A DNA stretch of 64,000 nucleotides from Ectobius pallidus. Lineage: Eukaryota > Arthropoda > Insecta > Blattodea > Ectobiidae. Both the position numbers and the translations under genes were made by a program. Position 1 is the stretch's first letter; every line of letters starts with the position of its first letter. The notes below the pieces were generated by a model. The model made no database searches and was not told the DNA's origin. It worked only from the letters and a program-made list of their open reading frames with translations. Shown one piece after another: positions 32,870 to 45,023 of the stretch. The stretch is taken from contig CAXKWD010000007.1 of the NCBI GenBank assembly GCA_964059195.1, positions 21,339,023 to 21,403,022 of the forward strand, given 5' to 3'.

Positions 32870-33370
32870 GACCAATAAATTTACCATTATTAGGCTACTT
32901 ATAATTAGTTTTTTCTTAAGTAGGCCTAATGAATTGTTAAAAACAGTTTATGACGGTGCGTTACATATGGATTTATATTATAAAACACTTATTTTGTTAC
33001 GAAAGAAGTAAATTTATACTATTTAGACACCCTTAGCGACAAAGAAATTCTTTCTGAACTGGCATGCCCATCAAATTGCCCCTAGCAAATAAGTTATGTG
33101 CCAATTAAGAAGAAAGAAAAAATCCTTATTGCTACAAAACAGACTGCTGTGGTGTTTACAATAAACCTGAATAATTAAAGTGAACTATGAACACTTGGCG
33201 GAGATTCTCAAATAGAAACGATTGTCTGTTGACTGAAAGTAATGATTTGTACCTGGAAATGCTCCTCTCTATCTCCACTGAAACATGATCAAAAAGGCCG
33301 AAAATGACCTGAAAATTGCTAAAAATGACGAAAAATACAAAATAATGCAAAAACAAATTGCCCTTATTTA
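32870..33370 (+). repeat. dispersed hAT-like repeat, third copy
   Basis: Same order of motifs as 17400-17815: ccattatt, ttctttctgaactgg, cccatcaaattgcccctagc, ggcggagattctcaaat, then aaaatgac repeats, ending before an (AT)n run at 33376-33412. Confidence 0.65.
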
Positions 33371-33372
33371 AT

Positions 33373-33408
<36 letters not shown>

Positions 33409-33659
33409 TGTATATATATATGTACATATTCGAGCTATCTTTTAACGTTTTTATAAAAAATGGAAAATCATCAAATGCCTTGTCCTATTTATTTGTTTAA
33501 GATATTTCGACATGAAAAGGCCCCATGTGAGAATTTGATACAAGCGTTGTAAAATATGTTTGGTACGTACTACTTGAGGCTATGACTGATGAGACAACCT
33601 TATGTAGACTTGTTTACAATCAATGCAAAAGCGTGTTCTGCAAGAAATGCACCCTGTAA

Positions 33660-33692
33660 CTTGTGGAAGAAGAAGAAGAAGAAGAAGAAGAA
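33660..33692. repeat. (GAA)n microsatellite
   Basis: Uninterrupted agaagaagaag run. Confidence 0.95.
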
Positions 33693-34439
33693 AGTGGGTT
33701 TTAACGTATCGTGCGGTTACACACATAGGAGATTAATAAAACCGATGTGATAATTGCTGTACGGATAATATCATTAATTAAATTACATTCAATAAATATA
33801 CCTCACGTATAAACAATAGTTATGAACTTGTTTATTGAACGATATCTTGCACAAGAAAATAATGTAGGTTCTGATTTCGAAACTGTACCTGAATTAATCC
33901 TTCACTGTAAAAAATAAATTAAAACTGAGACGTATGAAGATTGTAGACCGGATAATATGAAGATTGGTTTCTTAGCAACCCTGGGTGCCAGCAGGTGGGC
34001 TGAAAAAGAGAACAAGTCGAGAAAAGATTGTTCAATTTTCTTCGTCAGGAAATTACCTCCAATACTTAATAAGCTGCTGGGAGGTTGTGAGGTTAATTTC
34101 GTCTAATGGACCAATTTGAAATTGCATCCTTGTACAATTAGATCCATTCATATCTTGCCGGTTACCGACCCTGGAATTATCCTATCCCAAATTGCGGATC
34201 ATACACGTTCAATGCTATTAAATTACGGGTTTAATTTGTATAGCACATATCCGTTACAGGCAGGCGAATGGGTGTTTTTAAATGCGCAACCAAAGATGGT
34301 GGTGAAGAAAACAGAGGAAAATATAGCATATGTTTTAGTAGGCCTCACAAAAGATGTTCGATAACACCAATTTTCAGGTGATACCATAACACCTGTAAAA
34401 TGATCTCATTTAATGATTTGACAGTAGGCCAATATTTCG

Positions 34440-34540
34440 GCCAGTCAGAGGAGTGCAGTAAGTGTGGCGCTGATTCTCTGTGCCCAAGGTCGTGGGTTCG
34501 ATTCCGACCCGACAATTCTTGCACATTTGAGAGCAATTTT
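34440..34540 (+). mobile_element. tRNA-derived SINE head fragment
   Basis: gtgtggcgctgattctctgtg followed by gtgggttcgattccgacc, matching A- and B-box spacing. The downstream body is not recognised. Confidence 0.7.
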
Positions 34541-35840
34541 TTCTTCTTCAGGATTTGAGTTTTCTGGCATGTCACAATCTTTCGCCTCATCTTAATCACA
34601 CACACAGAAAAAAAAAGGAATTTCACGATGTATTATGACATATTGGATTCGTAATCTTAAACGTTTCAGTGACAACTGTTTTTAAATAAATACAATTCAT
34701 GTTAAATCTATGTACGGTAAAGTTTGTAGCTTTCTTACATACACGTACTAAACGGTACTGTTCATGCCATTTTCAGAAGACCTCGTCCCAAATCATCGTC
34801 TATCTACAAAGGAATATAATATCATTGTTCCCTGATCCGAAAATCTGCACCGACATCGACACCAACAAAGAACAGGCGCTCTTGTAGTCGCGTGGGTTTC
34901 CCCCAGTGTGGCCGCTGTCTTTCACCAATGCTCAAATGAAGTAAACGTGCTGTGGTAGGTATTTGGCAACATTATACTGAACTGCAGACACGTGTGAATA
35001 CACCTAATTTCCTTTCTGTTCACTGATTGACAGGTCGAAGTGGAATAGAGTGGCAGAGGTAGATGCAATTCTAGGAAAAGAAGTCTTTAGGAAATGGTAT
35101 CCACAATATGCATTGCTGCCATTATTGTGACTGTTATTATTCATTTAATTTATTATGATATCTAGGCATTGCTGTAGTGGAGGCAGTCTTGTAATGGGAT
35201 GTTTTATGTGAATTTTGAAGCTTTAGGAATTATTTAAATCTTATATAGCCTACCTGTACGCGAACGCATTAAACGGTTTCTGGTATTAATTTACACCTAT
35301 GCCAGACCTAAACCTAAAATTATCTTCTATCTACCGGTCTATGCATCATTTGGAGGTAATTCATTATAAACAGTCCTGCTGGTGTTTTGGACTCGACAGG
35401 TAGGGGCTGACTTAATTGGTGAACTTGGATGTGAGCTTTGTTAAGCCAGTCTTGCTCTGCAACAAACACACACGATTCTCGCCGAATAGAAATCGTGCAT
35501 CTGTGTGATGGGTTATTAGGAATCTCTGACAACGGGACATATGGTTTCGAAATCTCCACCCATTATTTGAGTTTAAGGTATTTGTAGGCGTATTATATAT
35601 AAAAAACGGGTGAGTCTAAATTCACTTCACTTTTTGCTGACAGACCTCATATGTTAATTCAGACAATACTTCTACATTTACATATATAAGCTGAATACTT
35701 TGAAGACCGTGTAATAATTACTACCATATTAACTCAGCGATTCATTAAACATGAACTCGGATATCGGATAAGCACTTCTGTAGGTTTATTCTACTTTGCA
35801 ATTCTGTGGCGGGATAGACCGTAAATAAAATGTAATGAAA
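34541..35840. other. no gene recognised
   Basis: Short frames (for example 35320-35559 minus, 79 codons) have no recognisable domain. Nothing repeated within the window was seen. Confidence 0.4.
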
Positions 35841-35851
35841 TACAAATAAAA

Positions 35852-36510
35852 TAAAATCAGGTATACTGATAAAACAAAGTGCCGGAATGATTTTGTTTAA
35901 TCAGTTATAATTGCAATTAGGCCTATAATATGCAAAAAATAAGTTAAAAAAAATTGATTTCCAAGTTAAGCTCCAGTTTAATTAAACAAGCAGGGCTTGC
36001 GGAATAACAAAGGTCTAGTTTTTTTAAAAAAATCAGATAAAATCTTCCAGCATCAGCAGAACTATAGTATACAGATTTGTGATATAATGACAATTGCACA
36101 CTCACATAAAAATATTTAAAAAATGTCAAAATAATCGCCCTCGGGATTTGAACCAAGGACCTCCAGAATGCGAGTCCAAGACGCTACCATCTCGGGCGCC
36201 TCGCTCAATTTAACGGTCTAGTTTGATAAGCGTAGACATACGTAAAGGAATAGTGTTGTTTGTCATAGCTAACTGTATTGCAACTGCCAAAGCCGTAATA
36301 GGCACTAAATTGGGTATTACTCCGGTAACGGTCGACCGATTTGGTCCAATATCGAAAAGGCTTCTTCCCATGGACGTTATAAATGCGAGCACCAAGTTTC
36401 ATGAAAATCCGATAAAGCGTATTTGTGTTATCGCGCATACACTCAGGGACGGACTGACAAACATTTTCCCGTCCCCATACACAATCTCATAAAGTATCAT
36501 ACTGGCACTT
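35852..36510 (-). repeat. composite dispersed repeat, copy C (one internal unit)
   Basis: Tail 35852-36010, tRNA-like block 36135-36215 (B box ggttcaaatccc on the minus strand), one internal unit 36300-36430, hairpin end with tactggcactt at 36500-36510. Orientation as copy B. Confidence 0.85.
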
Positions 36511-36658
36511 AATAATGTAATCATACTGGCATGAGATTTCATGTTAACATCCACAAGAAAAAGAGCAATCTATACATTTCCAAGACCTCATTTCATAGGA
36601 GAGGTTAAATTCACTCATAGGCCAGTCCAAATTTCCTAGAAGGAATTCTATCTAAAAG

Positions 36659-36692
<34 letters not shown>

Positions 36693-36749
36693 CCCTCCCT
36701 CTCCCTCTCCCTCTCTCTCTCCCTCTCTCTCTCCCTCTCCCTCTCTCCC
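36659..36749. repeat. (CT)n/(CCCT)n microsatellite
   Basis: About 90 bp of ct-rich simple sequence. Confidence 0.95.
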
Positions 36750-38685
36750 AGAATGCAAAAAGTATTAACATTACTTTCTGCACCAGTAAAGTAATTGTTA
36801 AAGGTACTGGAAGAATAGTATTCGGGCCTGAATTATAATATTGGGTTTTATGTTTCACTCCATACGAAATAACATTTTCAATAAAAAGTAAGTTTTTGCG
36901 CTCTGTATGGATATCTTTGTAGGCTATATTTAGTGAACAGCTTAAATATAAAACGAAAAATATCAAAACGAATTTTATATCAATTTATTTATATAGCCTA
37001 CCTATGGAATATGTGACACGAAGCATTGTTACATGTTAATGGATTGCAAATCAAACGCAAATAAGATTTTAGCAGGAAAATCATGTGGTATGTTGTACTT
37101 TAAATGTGGTATGCGTGATGCAGTACGAACTGAAGAGCATAGGTTTTTCCTCGATGAGTTCATTGAGATTTTCGATTAGTCTAAACCTTCTACTGTGTCT
37201 CTGGGATTAATTCACCGTATAGCATAAATGAGGGAAGCAATCCTGGTGACTTATGCTGCCGATATTATCAACCTTAACACGTTTATGAACATTTTGTCTA
37301 ACAATCCGGGAACCTCAACCTCCATGAGCCCTAAGGTCCTCTAATGCTTGTTATTGGGAACACTGTACTTTAATTACTTTAAAAATGTGCATGAAGGAAA
37401 TTAGGTTCTAATACTGAATGTTTAAGCTGATTTTTCTGCGAGAAAGAAATAATAAATAAATAAATTTAAAGAAACACTCAAATTGGCTACACAGTACATA
37501 CTGGTTCATGTGGATGTAGTCTTGCGATCTCCCGAATTCAGGTCCCTTGACACTACTGCCTCCACCATCTCGCTTGGTTTTCAAACCATTTTGAAGACTT
37601 CTTTATTTTTAATTCAATTGTTTGAGATTAAAAACCTCCAAAATAGTAATATTACCCACATTGTATTGTTTCAAAGCGACGGTATTTCGTAAATATTGGG
37701 TAGGCCTAAATAAGGAACGTTTAAAATAAGAAAGCTGAGCTATATTTTTAACAAAACTTTTTTCCTATAAAGAACAGGTGATTTTAGTTAAATGTTTAAC
37801 ATCTCTATTGATTTAAGACCTCAGGAAAAGCTCTAACGATGCTTAGAAATTTAATTAGGCATGCAGATGTATTATATGAGAATATTTTATGTGAATTCCC
37901 TCTGATATCGGGTATATTGGTTAACATATAGTATTCCGAACTTATACGGATTGAAAGTAGCTAAATCTCGCACATTTTAATAGTTTATTACTTTGGCTAA
38001 CTTAAAATGTTCTTCAGCTAATTTGTCTATGAAAAAATTAAGCAGCCTGGAGGACACCAATTGCTTTAAAAAATCTTAACTGTCGAGTTTCCTAAGTAAG
38101 GTGAGATTTACGACGAAAAAACTAGTTTCGAATCGGTTTAAGTTTCGATTACACTTTTTTCTTTAACTAAAGCATATCCATAGGCCACGATATTGTTAAA
38201 AGTGTCTGATATATCCAACGATATTAGGATGTAAAGTTTCTACGATGTAAAATTTTTTGAGATCACTAATCTGTCGATACCACACAATTACTATTAAAAC
38301 AAAATTTCCAGTGGAGTTCCAATAAAAAAGATTATTGTCGCACATGTGATACATTGTCTTATCCCGACTACGTTTTTCTAAGATTTTTCCTTGAACCGGT
38401 AAAAGACATAGGGCCTATTAGTCTATTAGTCATGGCTGGGAACTTTTATTTAGCAAAATGCTTTGGAATAATTTTAAGGCTGGCAGTTTTTCACAAATCT
38501 GAAGAAAAAAACCCGATAGTTCCATTCACTTGTTTGTAGAGAAGGTGGGGTTGGAATGAAACATATATAGTATATTTTTAATTATGTTCGCAGATGTGGG
38601 ATCAATTCCCACAGCTTTCGTATGATCTGGTTTCTGAACAACGCAATTATGCGAGGAAGATAAATCGTCCTCAGTCCGAAGATAT
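36750..38685. other. no gene recognised
   Basis: Nearly 2 kb of AT-rich sequence without recognised repeats, RNA genes or domain-bearing frames. Confidence 0.4.
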
Positions 38686-38818
38686 CGTTATTGGAGTCGT
38701 ATCTTAATGATGTTTATGTCGATATTGGAGTCATATCTTTTGATGTTTATATCGATATTGGAGTCATATCTTATGGTGTTTATATCGATATTGGAGTCAT
38801 ATCTTATGATGTTTGTAT
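38686..38818 (+). repeat. ~36-bp minisatellite
   Basis: Three and a half units of tatttatcgatattggagtc-type sequence with atcttatgatgttt. The period is a multiple of three, so a repeated DVYVDIGVIS peptide frame is open by default. Confidence 0.95.
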
Positions 38819-39362
38819 CGTATCATCTTGGCCGTGTATAGGCCTGCCCTTGGCAATTTTAACTGATGTCATAGATCTGTTAAAATTTGTGGTTCCTACA
38901 AATGTTATAAAAATAAATAGATTACTTGAACCAACATGTATTTTAATATCAAAAACATAAGTTAGATGTCTGCAAGAATGTAATGCTAGACTACTCTGTA
39001 TATACAAATAACTTGGAACTTAATCTATAATAGCAAACAAGTTGTCCTCATTGCTATCATGGATTTATATTTTAAACCTTTTTTATTACCGGTACATAAA
39101 TGAATCCAGTTCCTTAATTGCTAAATGAATACAAATCTTCACAGGAGCATGTTTTAGTTCTTCTACATTGTATACATAAAAGCGGTTTATGATTCTGAAC
39201 ATTAAGTGCCACTCTTTATTTATTTAAATACGTACTTCCAGTTGAAAAAAAACTAAAAAAATCGCAAATAAAACATGCGAATTATTAAGTCATACGACTA
39301 GAATTATCCTGTTCTTTGGAATTCAGTTCTTTTAAACAGGAACAAAATTATAGTGTTATAAT

Positions 39363-40104
39363 CAGGGCCCGGATTCTGATGACCTAAAATTGTTTGAAAA
39401 ATGACCTATAAAATGACCTTAAATTTGAAAGGAAATTACTTAATTATAAAAAAATGACCTAAAACTGATATTTTATTTATAAAAAATTATTATTGTACAC
39501 ACAAAGTTATAGACTAGTTTGTACATAATTGTAAAAACTGTAAATAACTGTAATGTTGTGAATGTTCTTTTCTCACGGAAATTTATACTGGCACTGAGGC
39601 ACTGGCGAGTCAAAATTCGGCACATCCTTTTGTGGTCTGCCGGATTATATTGTTGTTTATTGAGAGTAAACAGTAGTTTGCACTCTCAGATCCAAGCAGG
39701 TATGCTCTGGTGACAAGTCAATCTAATAACAATAGTAATATAATACAAAATTTCGGCGTTTCTTTGATTCTCATTTCCGACTGAGATATGTCAACACTTT
39801 AACGCCGAATTGTTCCTTCTTGCATTAAACAAACAACACTTCAAAGACAGCTAGCGACGAAAAAAAAGTTAATACACTCAATGTAAATACATGAAAATGA
39901 CTAAATAAGGAAGACATGATAAGAAAATGACAAAATAATGACCTAAAATTGAAATAAATGCCCTAAAAATTTAAAATGACAAAAAGTTACATAATAAAAA
40001 TTCATTTCTATATTCTAGAGGCCATGATTAGAATTTATTGACAAGTTGGCAATGTCTATGCACCATCAATAAAAAGATGACATGTCATTAGAATCCGGGC
40101 CCTG
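39363..40104. mobile_element. hAT MITE with 8-bp TSD
   Basis: Ends CAGGGCCCGGATTCT and, reverse complemented, CAGGGCCCGGATTCTAATGAC. TSD gttataat at 39355-39362 and 40105-40112. Subterminal aatgacctaaaat-type repeats lie at both ends (39380-39470 and 39895-39980). No coding capacity beyond chance frames. Confidence 0.93.
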
Positions 40105-40659
40105 GTTATAATATATTGATATGACTTACCCTTGTTTTTATTCCACTTCATTGAATCCAGTTCCTTAATGTGCAATAATAAATTCAAAACTTTCATGGGG
40201 ACATGGTCCGAGGCTCTGCTAGATTTAGCGTGCAGATACAATAGAAATGCACAGTAATGTTATTAATTACATAAATCATTATAATTTACAACAGAGTTTT
40301 CAAAATAAAAACAAAGGTCATCAGATTGATATTCAGCGAGTGTGTGAGGAGAGAACAGGTGTTTTTGTGCAGACTGGTTTGATTTACTGCACATTGTGAG
40401 AATGTGTAGATATGCATTTACACTACAACACTGTGATGGATGGACGTCTCATTCAATACACAGCCTCATAGCGTAAGCATTCCATGACATAACCTCATTC
40501 ATATGAACTAAGCAGCTCTCAAAGTTTTTTTAGAATAGCAGCAGAATTTACTATTTCCTGCTAAAAACTAGCGTCAAGCCTACATACATTCACACAATGA
40601 CAAGGGAACCTGCTGATTATAACCTTCTAGAACGTAATGGCATTCTGCTCATTGTATAT

Positions 40660-41079
40660 TTTAATATTTATTTATATTATTACACTGCAAGTAGGCCAAC
40701 AACCCAGTGGCAATGTCACAAATAAATACCAGTTATACATACCGTAAGTATATAAAATAAACACTATACATACAATTTCACACATTAAATAACACAACAA
40801 ACTATTTATACACCAATACCCCTATCAATACAATTATTTAATAATGCAAAAACTATAACATATAAACATATAAATATTTACAAACATAACTACATAATAT
40901 TATACATTCCTATCGCATACTTTATATATATATATATATGCATATATTAAATTTTGGCATTAGCAGGACACCTTACGAAGGTTTCTGCAGGTAAATCTTT
41001 CGCAAACATTGAATAACTTATTAACATCTCATATACCACCACTTTATGAGGGAGAGAGACTGAGACAGAGATAAAGAGA

Positions 41080-41080
<1 letters not shown>
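40660..41080 (+). repeat. dispersed repeat, paralogue of 51405-52190
   Basis: Shares tataaaataaacactatac, acacattaaataacacaaca, ataactacataatattatac and gcattagcaggacac with the copy at 51.4 kb. This copy lacks the 488-bp MITE present there. Followed by a (TA)n run at 41083-41123. Confidence 0.85.
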
Positions 41081-41126
<46 letters not shown>

Positions 41127-41269
41127 CCCCAAAATCCAACCTCGGTGTCCGCGTCGCGGGGGGTGGGCAACGATAAGTAGGAGATTGCCTGTTGGGGTGA
41201 AGTACGGTGGGGACGTATGAACCCCGGGACCGCTACGGTAGCCGTGAAGGCCCAACAGGAACTCTGAAA

Positions 41270-41383
41270 ATGTCGGCGAATGAGGCAATGGTTGCAGTTG
41301 GAGCGTCTGACCCAGAGTGGGCGGCTTCAACCAAGGTTAGGGAGGGGCAGATCAGGCTCCAAAGTCGTGGTGAAGGCAGCTGA
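41270..41383 (+). CDS. 37-codon upstream ORF of the LINE
   Basis: Starts ATG at 41270, MSANEAMVAVGASDPEWA, stop at 41381-41383. It ends 27 bp before the long ORF. Similar short frames occur in the leaders of RTE elements; it may be leader sequence with no protein role. Confidence 0.3.
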   Translation: MSANEAMVAVGASDPEWAASTKVREGQIRLQSRGEGS

Positions 41384-41410
41384 TCTAGGGGAGGGAAACC
41401 CCAAAATCAA

Positions 41411-44400
41411 ATGACCCGGTCCTCCAGGTTGGGGGTCGGCGAGGGGCTGACAACCCCTCCTGTAAAGAAAACTTATGTTCAGAAAGCCAGACATGATGAA
41501 GCCGGACTGATTTTACGGAAACGACCCAGGCAGAGAAACAATGGACATGAGATGAGAATGGCGACTTGGAATGTGAGAAGTTTGTTAGTAGCGGGTTCTT
41601 TAATGAATTTAAAGAATATTATGACACGCTACAATATAGGGGTATTAGCCATTCAAGAAATTGGCTGGAAAGGTGAAGGAATTATAAGGTCTGGTGATTT
41701 TACTGTATTTTATAAAGGGGGTCAAAGAAATATGTTTGGAACTGGCTTTATAGTGCACAAGAATTTTAAAGATCAAGTTTTGAATTTTACAGCTTTTAGT
41801 GATAGAATAAGTATTTTAAGAATAAGAGGTAAATTTTTTAATATTACCCTTTTTAATGTTCATGCCCCGACAGAGGACAAGGAAAGCGAAATTAAAGAAA
41901 TATTTTATGGGAATCTGGACACTGTGTATAATAAAGCCCCACAGTATGACGTTAAAATAATTTTAGGAGACTGTAATGCCAAAGTCGGAAGAGAGAGAGC
42001 CTACCGAAAGGTGATTGGCCAGCATAGTCTTCATGAAATCAGTAACGATAATGGAAGCAGATTAATAGATTTTGCCACTGAGAAAAACCTAGTGATCAAA
42101 AGTACAAATTTTCCAAGAAAGGACATATATAAACAGACTTGGATCTCCCCTGATGGTGAGACAGCTAATCAAATAGATCATGTTTTAATCGATGAGAGGC
42201 ATGCAAGTGATATCATTGATGTAAGGAGTAGAAGAGGAGCTGATTGTGCATCTGACCTAGTGATCAAAAGTACAAATTTTCCAAGAAAGGACATATATAA
42301 ACAGACTTGGATCTCCCCTGATGGTGAGACAGCTAATCAAATAGATCATGTTTTAATCGATGAGAGGCATGCAAGTGATATCATTGATGTAAGGAGTAGA
42401 AGAGGAGCTGATTGTGCATCTGACCATTTTCTGGTCCAAATAAAATATAGGCAGAGGCTGGTTGTAGATAAGTCGGTAAGAAAAAAGACTGAAGCTAGGA
42501 TCAAATTTGATATGGTGAAATTAAAAAGAGAAGAGACTAAACAACTATACCAAGAGGAGGTGTCTAAGAGATTGAAGCAAGGGGAGCCAGAAATGGAGAG
42601 TAAAAACATAGAAGAGCAGTGGTTGAATATAAGATCAGCAGTAATAGAGTCAGCTAACTTAGTGCTAGGAAGAAAAGAAAGGAGTGAAGAAACTAAGAAG
42701 AAAGAATGGTTTGATGAAGACTGTGAAAGGCTTTTGGTGGAGAGAAATTTAGCTAGATTGAACTGGATCCAGAAGAAGACCAGAGCCAGTGCAGAGAATT
42801 ATAGAATTAAGAGGAAGGAAGCAAAAACTGGTTGCAGGCGAAAGAAAAAAGAATACCTTAGGGAATTGACAAAGGAATTGAATGAGTGGGATAGAAGTGA
42901 AACCAGGAAATTTTACACCAGAGTCAAGAAACATAGGAAAGGTTATCAAAGTAGTAATGAATATTTTAGAGATGAGGAAGGTAATTTGATTGGTGGAAAA
43001 GAGGAAATACTCACCAGATGGACTGAACACTTCAGTAGGTTACTTGGAAACAGACCATCTGCATCTGATGATAAAGAAATACCAAAGTATGATGGGGAAC
43101 AACAGTTTGTGCCAAACCTGCAAGAGATAGTATCAGAAGTAAACCACCTTAAGAATAACAAAGCCCCAGGAGAGGACGGTGTTACGGCCGAAATGTTAAA
43201 AAATGGAGGGGAGGAGTTAAAAGTAAAAATAGCTAGGATGATCCAGGATATTTGGCTAAAGGAAGAAATGCCAGATGACTGGAGGACTGCAATTTTCTAT
43301 CCTATATACAAGAAAGGAGATCAGACTAGGTGTGAAAATTATAGAGGAATAGCCTTGCTGGAGGTTACATATAAAATACTCTCAAAACTAATAGCAGTGA
43401 AAATGACTAAGATTATGGCAAATATAGTGGGAGATTATCAAGGGGGATTTATAAAAGGAAAATCCACTAATAATCAAATTTTCATGCTAAGAACCATCTT
43501 AGAGAAGTGCTATGAGTTCAATGTTGACCTCCATCTGCTATTTGTGGACTTCAAAGAGGCTTATGATAGCATTGATAGGAGTGCATTAATTGAAACGTTA
43601 ATTGAGTTCTTTGTGCCCAGGAAGTTGGTGAGATTAATTCAAATGACTCTCAGTGCAAGTAAAGGGAAAGTGTTTTTACTGGGAGAGATTGCAAAAGCCT
43701 TTTCAATCAATAGAGGGGTAAGACAGGGGGATGCACTCTCCACAATATTATTTAATATTGTTTTGGAAAGAGTAGTGAGAAGAGTCGAAATTAATCCGGG
43801 AGGAACCATTTATAATAGGACCTCCCAAATCTTAGCCTATGCAGATGATGTTGTCATAATATCTAGGTCCGTACAAGAATTGAAGAATATCTTTAACCAA
43901 TTTGAGAGTGAGAGTAAAAAACTGGGTTTGAAAGTGAATGAAGTTAAAACAAAATATATGATAGCATCCAGAAGTACTAGTAAGTGGGGCCATATGAAGA
44001 CATTTCAGACAGAGAACTATGTTTTTGAGAGAGTGGATAGGTTCAAATATTTGGGGTCAGTTATTACTGATAATAATTTGATTACGGAAGAGATAAAGGA
44101 AAGTATAAAAGAAGGCAACAGATGCTACGGGGCATTGCTCCCTTTAATGAAGTCAAAGGATCTTTCCATAAATGCAAAGAAGAAAATATATAGAACTATA
44201 ATAAGGCCAATAGTAACATATGGATCAGAGAATTGGTGCATGGTAAAGAATGATGAAAGAATGATCTCAGTTTGGGAAAGGAAAATATTACGAAGAATTT
44301 ATGGGCCAAAATTTGAAAATGGTGAATGGTATAGTAGAAGAAATGAGGAATTGTACGACCTATATAAGGAACCTCAAATTATTGGAGAAATAAAGAGTTC

Positions 44401-44635
44401 AAGGCTAAGGTGGGTAGGGCACATTGAGAGGAGTGATGAGAATACAGTAATATCAAGGATTTATAGGGGTCATCCTGGAGGTAAAAGATGCTGTGGAAGA
44501 CCAAGGAAAAAATGGATTGAAGATGTGACAGAGGATTTAAAAGAAATGGGAGTTCGAATGTGGAGGAGGAGAGCGCAGAACAGAGAAGAATGGGCTTCGA
44601 TTGTCAGGCAGGCTCTGGTCCTCAATGGACCGTAA
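41411..44635 (+). CDS. LINE endonuclease-reverse transcriptase (1074 aa)
   Basis: APE-type endonuclease: ATWNVRSL near residue 51, QEIG with E83, GDCNAKVG with D187, and SDH with D338-H339. RT: FVDFKEAYDS (D713), RGVRQGDALST, and AYADDVVII (YADD 810-813), then TKYM, RPIVTYGSENW and a C-terminal tail RLRWVGHIER/GRPRKKW. It copies LINE RNA at nicked target DNA. Residues 227-282 are repeated exactly as 283-338 (168 bp, identical), duplicating the strand before the catalytic SDH and placing a false junction (SD-LVIK) in copy one. The endonuclease would probably misfold, although the frame is intact. The start could be this ATG or the one at codon 48/50 just before ATWNV. RT catalytic residues are all present. 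Confidence 0.93.
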   Translation: MTRSSRLGVGEGLTTPPVKKTYVQKARHDEAGLILRKRPRQRNNGHEMRMATWNVRSLLVAGSLMNLKNIMTRYNIGVLAIQEIGWKGEGIIRSGDFTVFYKGGQRNMFGTGFIVHKNFKDQVLNFTAFSDRISILRIRGKFFNITLFNVHAPTEDKESEIKEIFYGNLDTVYNKAPQYDVKIILGDCNAKVGRERAYRKVIGQHSLHEISNDNGSRLIDFATEKNLVIKSTNFPRKDIYKQTWISPDGETANQIDHVLIDERHASDIIDVRSRRGADCASDLVIKSTNFPRKDIYKQTWISPDGETANQIDHVLIDERHASDIIDVRSRRGADCASDHFLVQIKYRQRLVVDKSVRKKTEARIKFDMVKLKREETKQLYQEEVSKRLKQGEPEMESKNIEEQWLNIRSAVIESANLVLGRKERSEETKKKEWFDEDCERLLVERNLARLNWIQKKTRASAENYRIKRKEAKTGCRRKKKEYLRELTKELNEWDRSETRKFYTRVKKHRKGYQSSNEYFRDEEGNLIGGKEEILTRWTEHFSRLLGNRPSASDDKEIPKYDGEQQFVPNLQEIVSEVNHLKNNKAPGEDGVTAEMLKNGGEELKVKIARMIQDIWLKEEMPDDWRTAIFYPIYKKGDQTRCENYRGIALLEVTYKILSKLIAVKMTKIMANIVGDYQGGFIKGKSTNNQIFMLRTILEKCYEFNVDLHLLFVDFKEAYDSIDRSALIETLIEFFVPRKLVRLIQMTLSASKGKVFLLGEIAKAFSINRGVRQGDALSTILFNIVLERVVRRVEINPGGTIYNRTSQILAYADDVVIISRSVQELKNIFNQFESESKKLGLKVNEVKTKYMIASRSTSKWGHMKTFQTENYVFERVDRFKYLGSVITDNNLITEEIKESIKEGNRCYGALLPLMKSKDLSINAKKKIYRTIIRPIVTYGSENWCMVKNDERMISVWERKILRRIYGPKFENGEWYSRRNEELYDLYKEPQIIGEIKSSRLRWVGHIERSDENTVISRIYRGHPGGKRCCGRPRKKWIEDVTEDLKEMGVRMWRRRAQNREEWASIVRQALVLNGP
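42089..42424 (+). repeat. perfect 2 x 168-bp in-frame tandem duplication
   Basis: Units 42089-42256 and 42257-42424 appear identical base for base. The period is 56 codons. Confidence 0.98.
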
Positions 44636-44673
44636 CGCCAAGATGGATGGATATATATATATATATATATATA

Positions 44674-45023
44674 ATAGAGAGAGAACTGAATTGATTTTAT
44701 TTTAATGATTGTAAGCGTAGAACTGAAAAGTTCCTTTTAGGCACACAATTCGCTTACAATGACAGAAAAAATTATAGATAACAAGATGTTCTTCCTTTCC
44801 ATCTGGCAGAGGTTCAATAATGTGTCACATTCGAGCATTCATCTTTACGATTGGTATTATGGTATTGCATTGCTTATCATTGTGAGGGAAGGATCATTTA
44901 AAGCACCTTGATTTTTTAATCAACGACCTTATTTCGGTTCCAAAAGTCATTTCAGGTCGACTGGTGGGGACAGCTCATTTTCTTCTTGTTTATTTTTAAA
45001 AAGGATTTTTTACCTCGTATATA
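44674..45023. other. no gene recognised
   Basis: A ga-rich stretch (agagagagaact) after the LINE, then unremarkable AT-rich sequence. Confidence 0.4.

Larger units (their letters stand above)
41124..44673 (+). mobile_element. near-complete RTE-like LINE
   Basis: A GC-richer 5' region (gtcgcggggggtgggcaacg, gtaggagattgcc) typical of RTE-type elements precedes one long ORF. The 3' end is a very short UTR, cgccaagatggatgg, then (TA)n. Both borders are TA runs (41083-41123, 44649-44673), so the TSD cannot be delimited. The whole unit is about 3.5 kb, near full length for RTE. Only the tandem duplication in the endonuclease is abnormal. Confidence 0.88.

Noticed and set aside
34116..34364. 82-codon plus-strand frame
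   Set aside because: Protein-like composition but no recognisable family, no splice or promoter context, and length within chance expectation.
36652..36966. 104-codon minus-strand frame with arginine/glutamate repeats
   Set aside because: Produced by the (CT)n microsatellite.
38691..38960. 89-codon frame with DVYVDIGVIS repeats
   Set aside because: Open only because the minisatellite period is a multiple of three.
40947..41330. 127-codon minus-strand frame over the LINE 5' region
   Set aside because: Spans a (TA)n run and is antisense to a LINE leader; no recognisable domain.
42346..43161. Several minus-strand frames within the LINE
   Set aside because: Antisense shadows of the 1074-aa LINE ORF.
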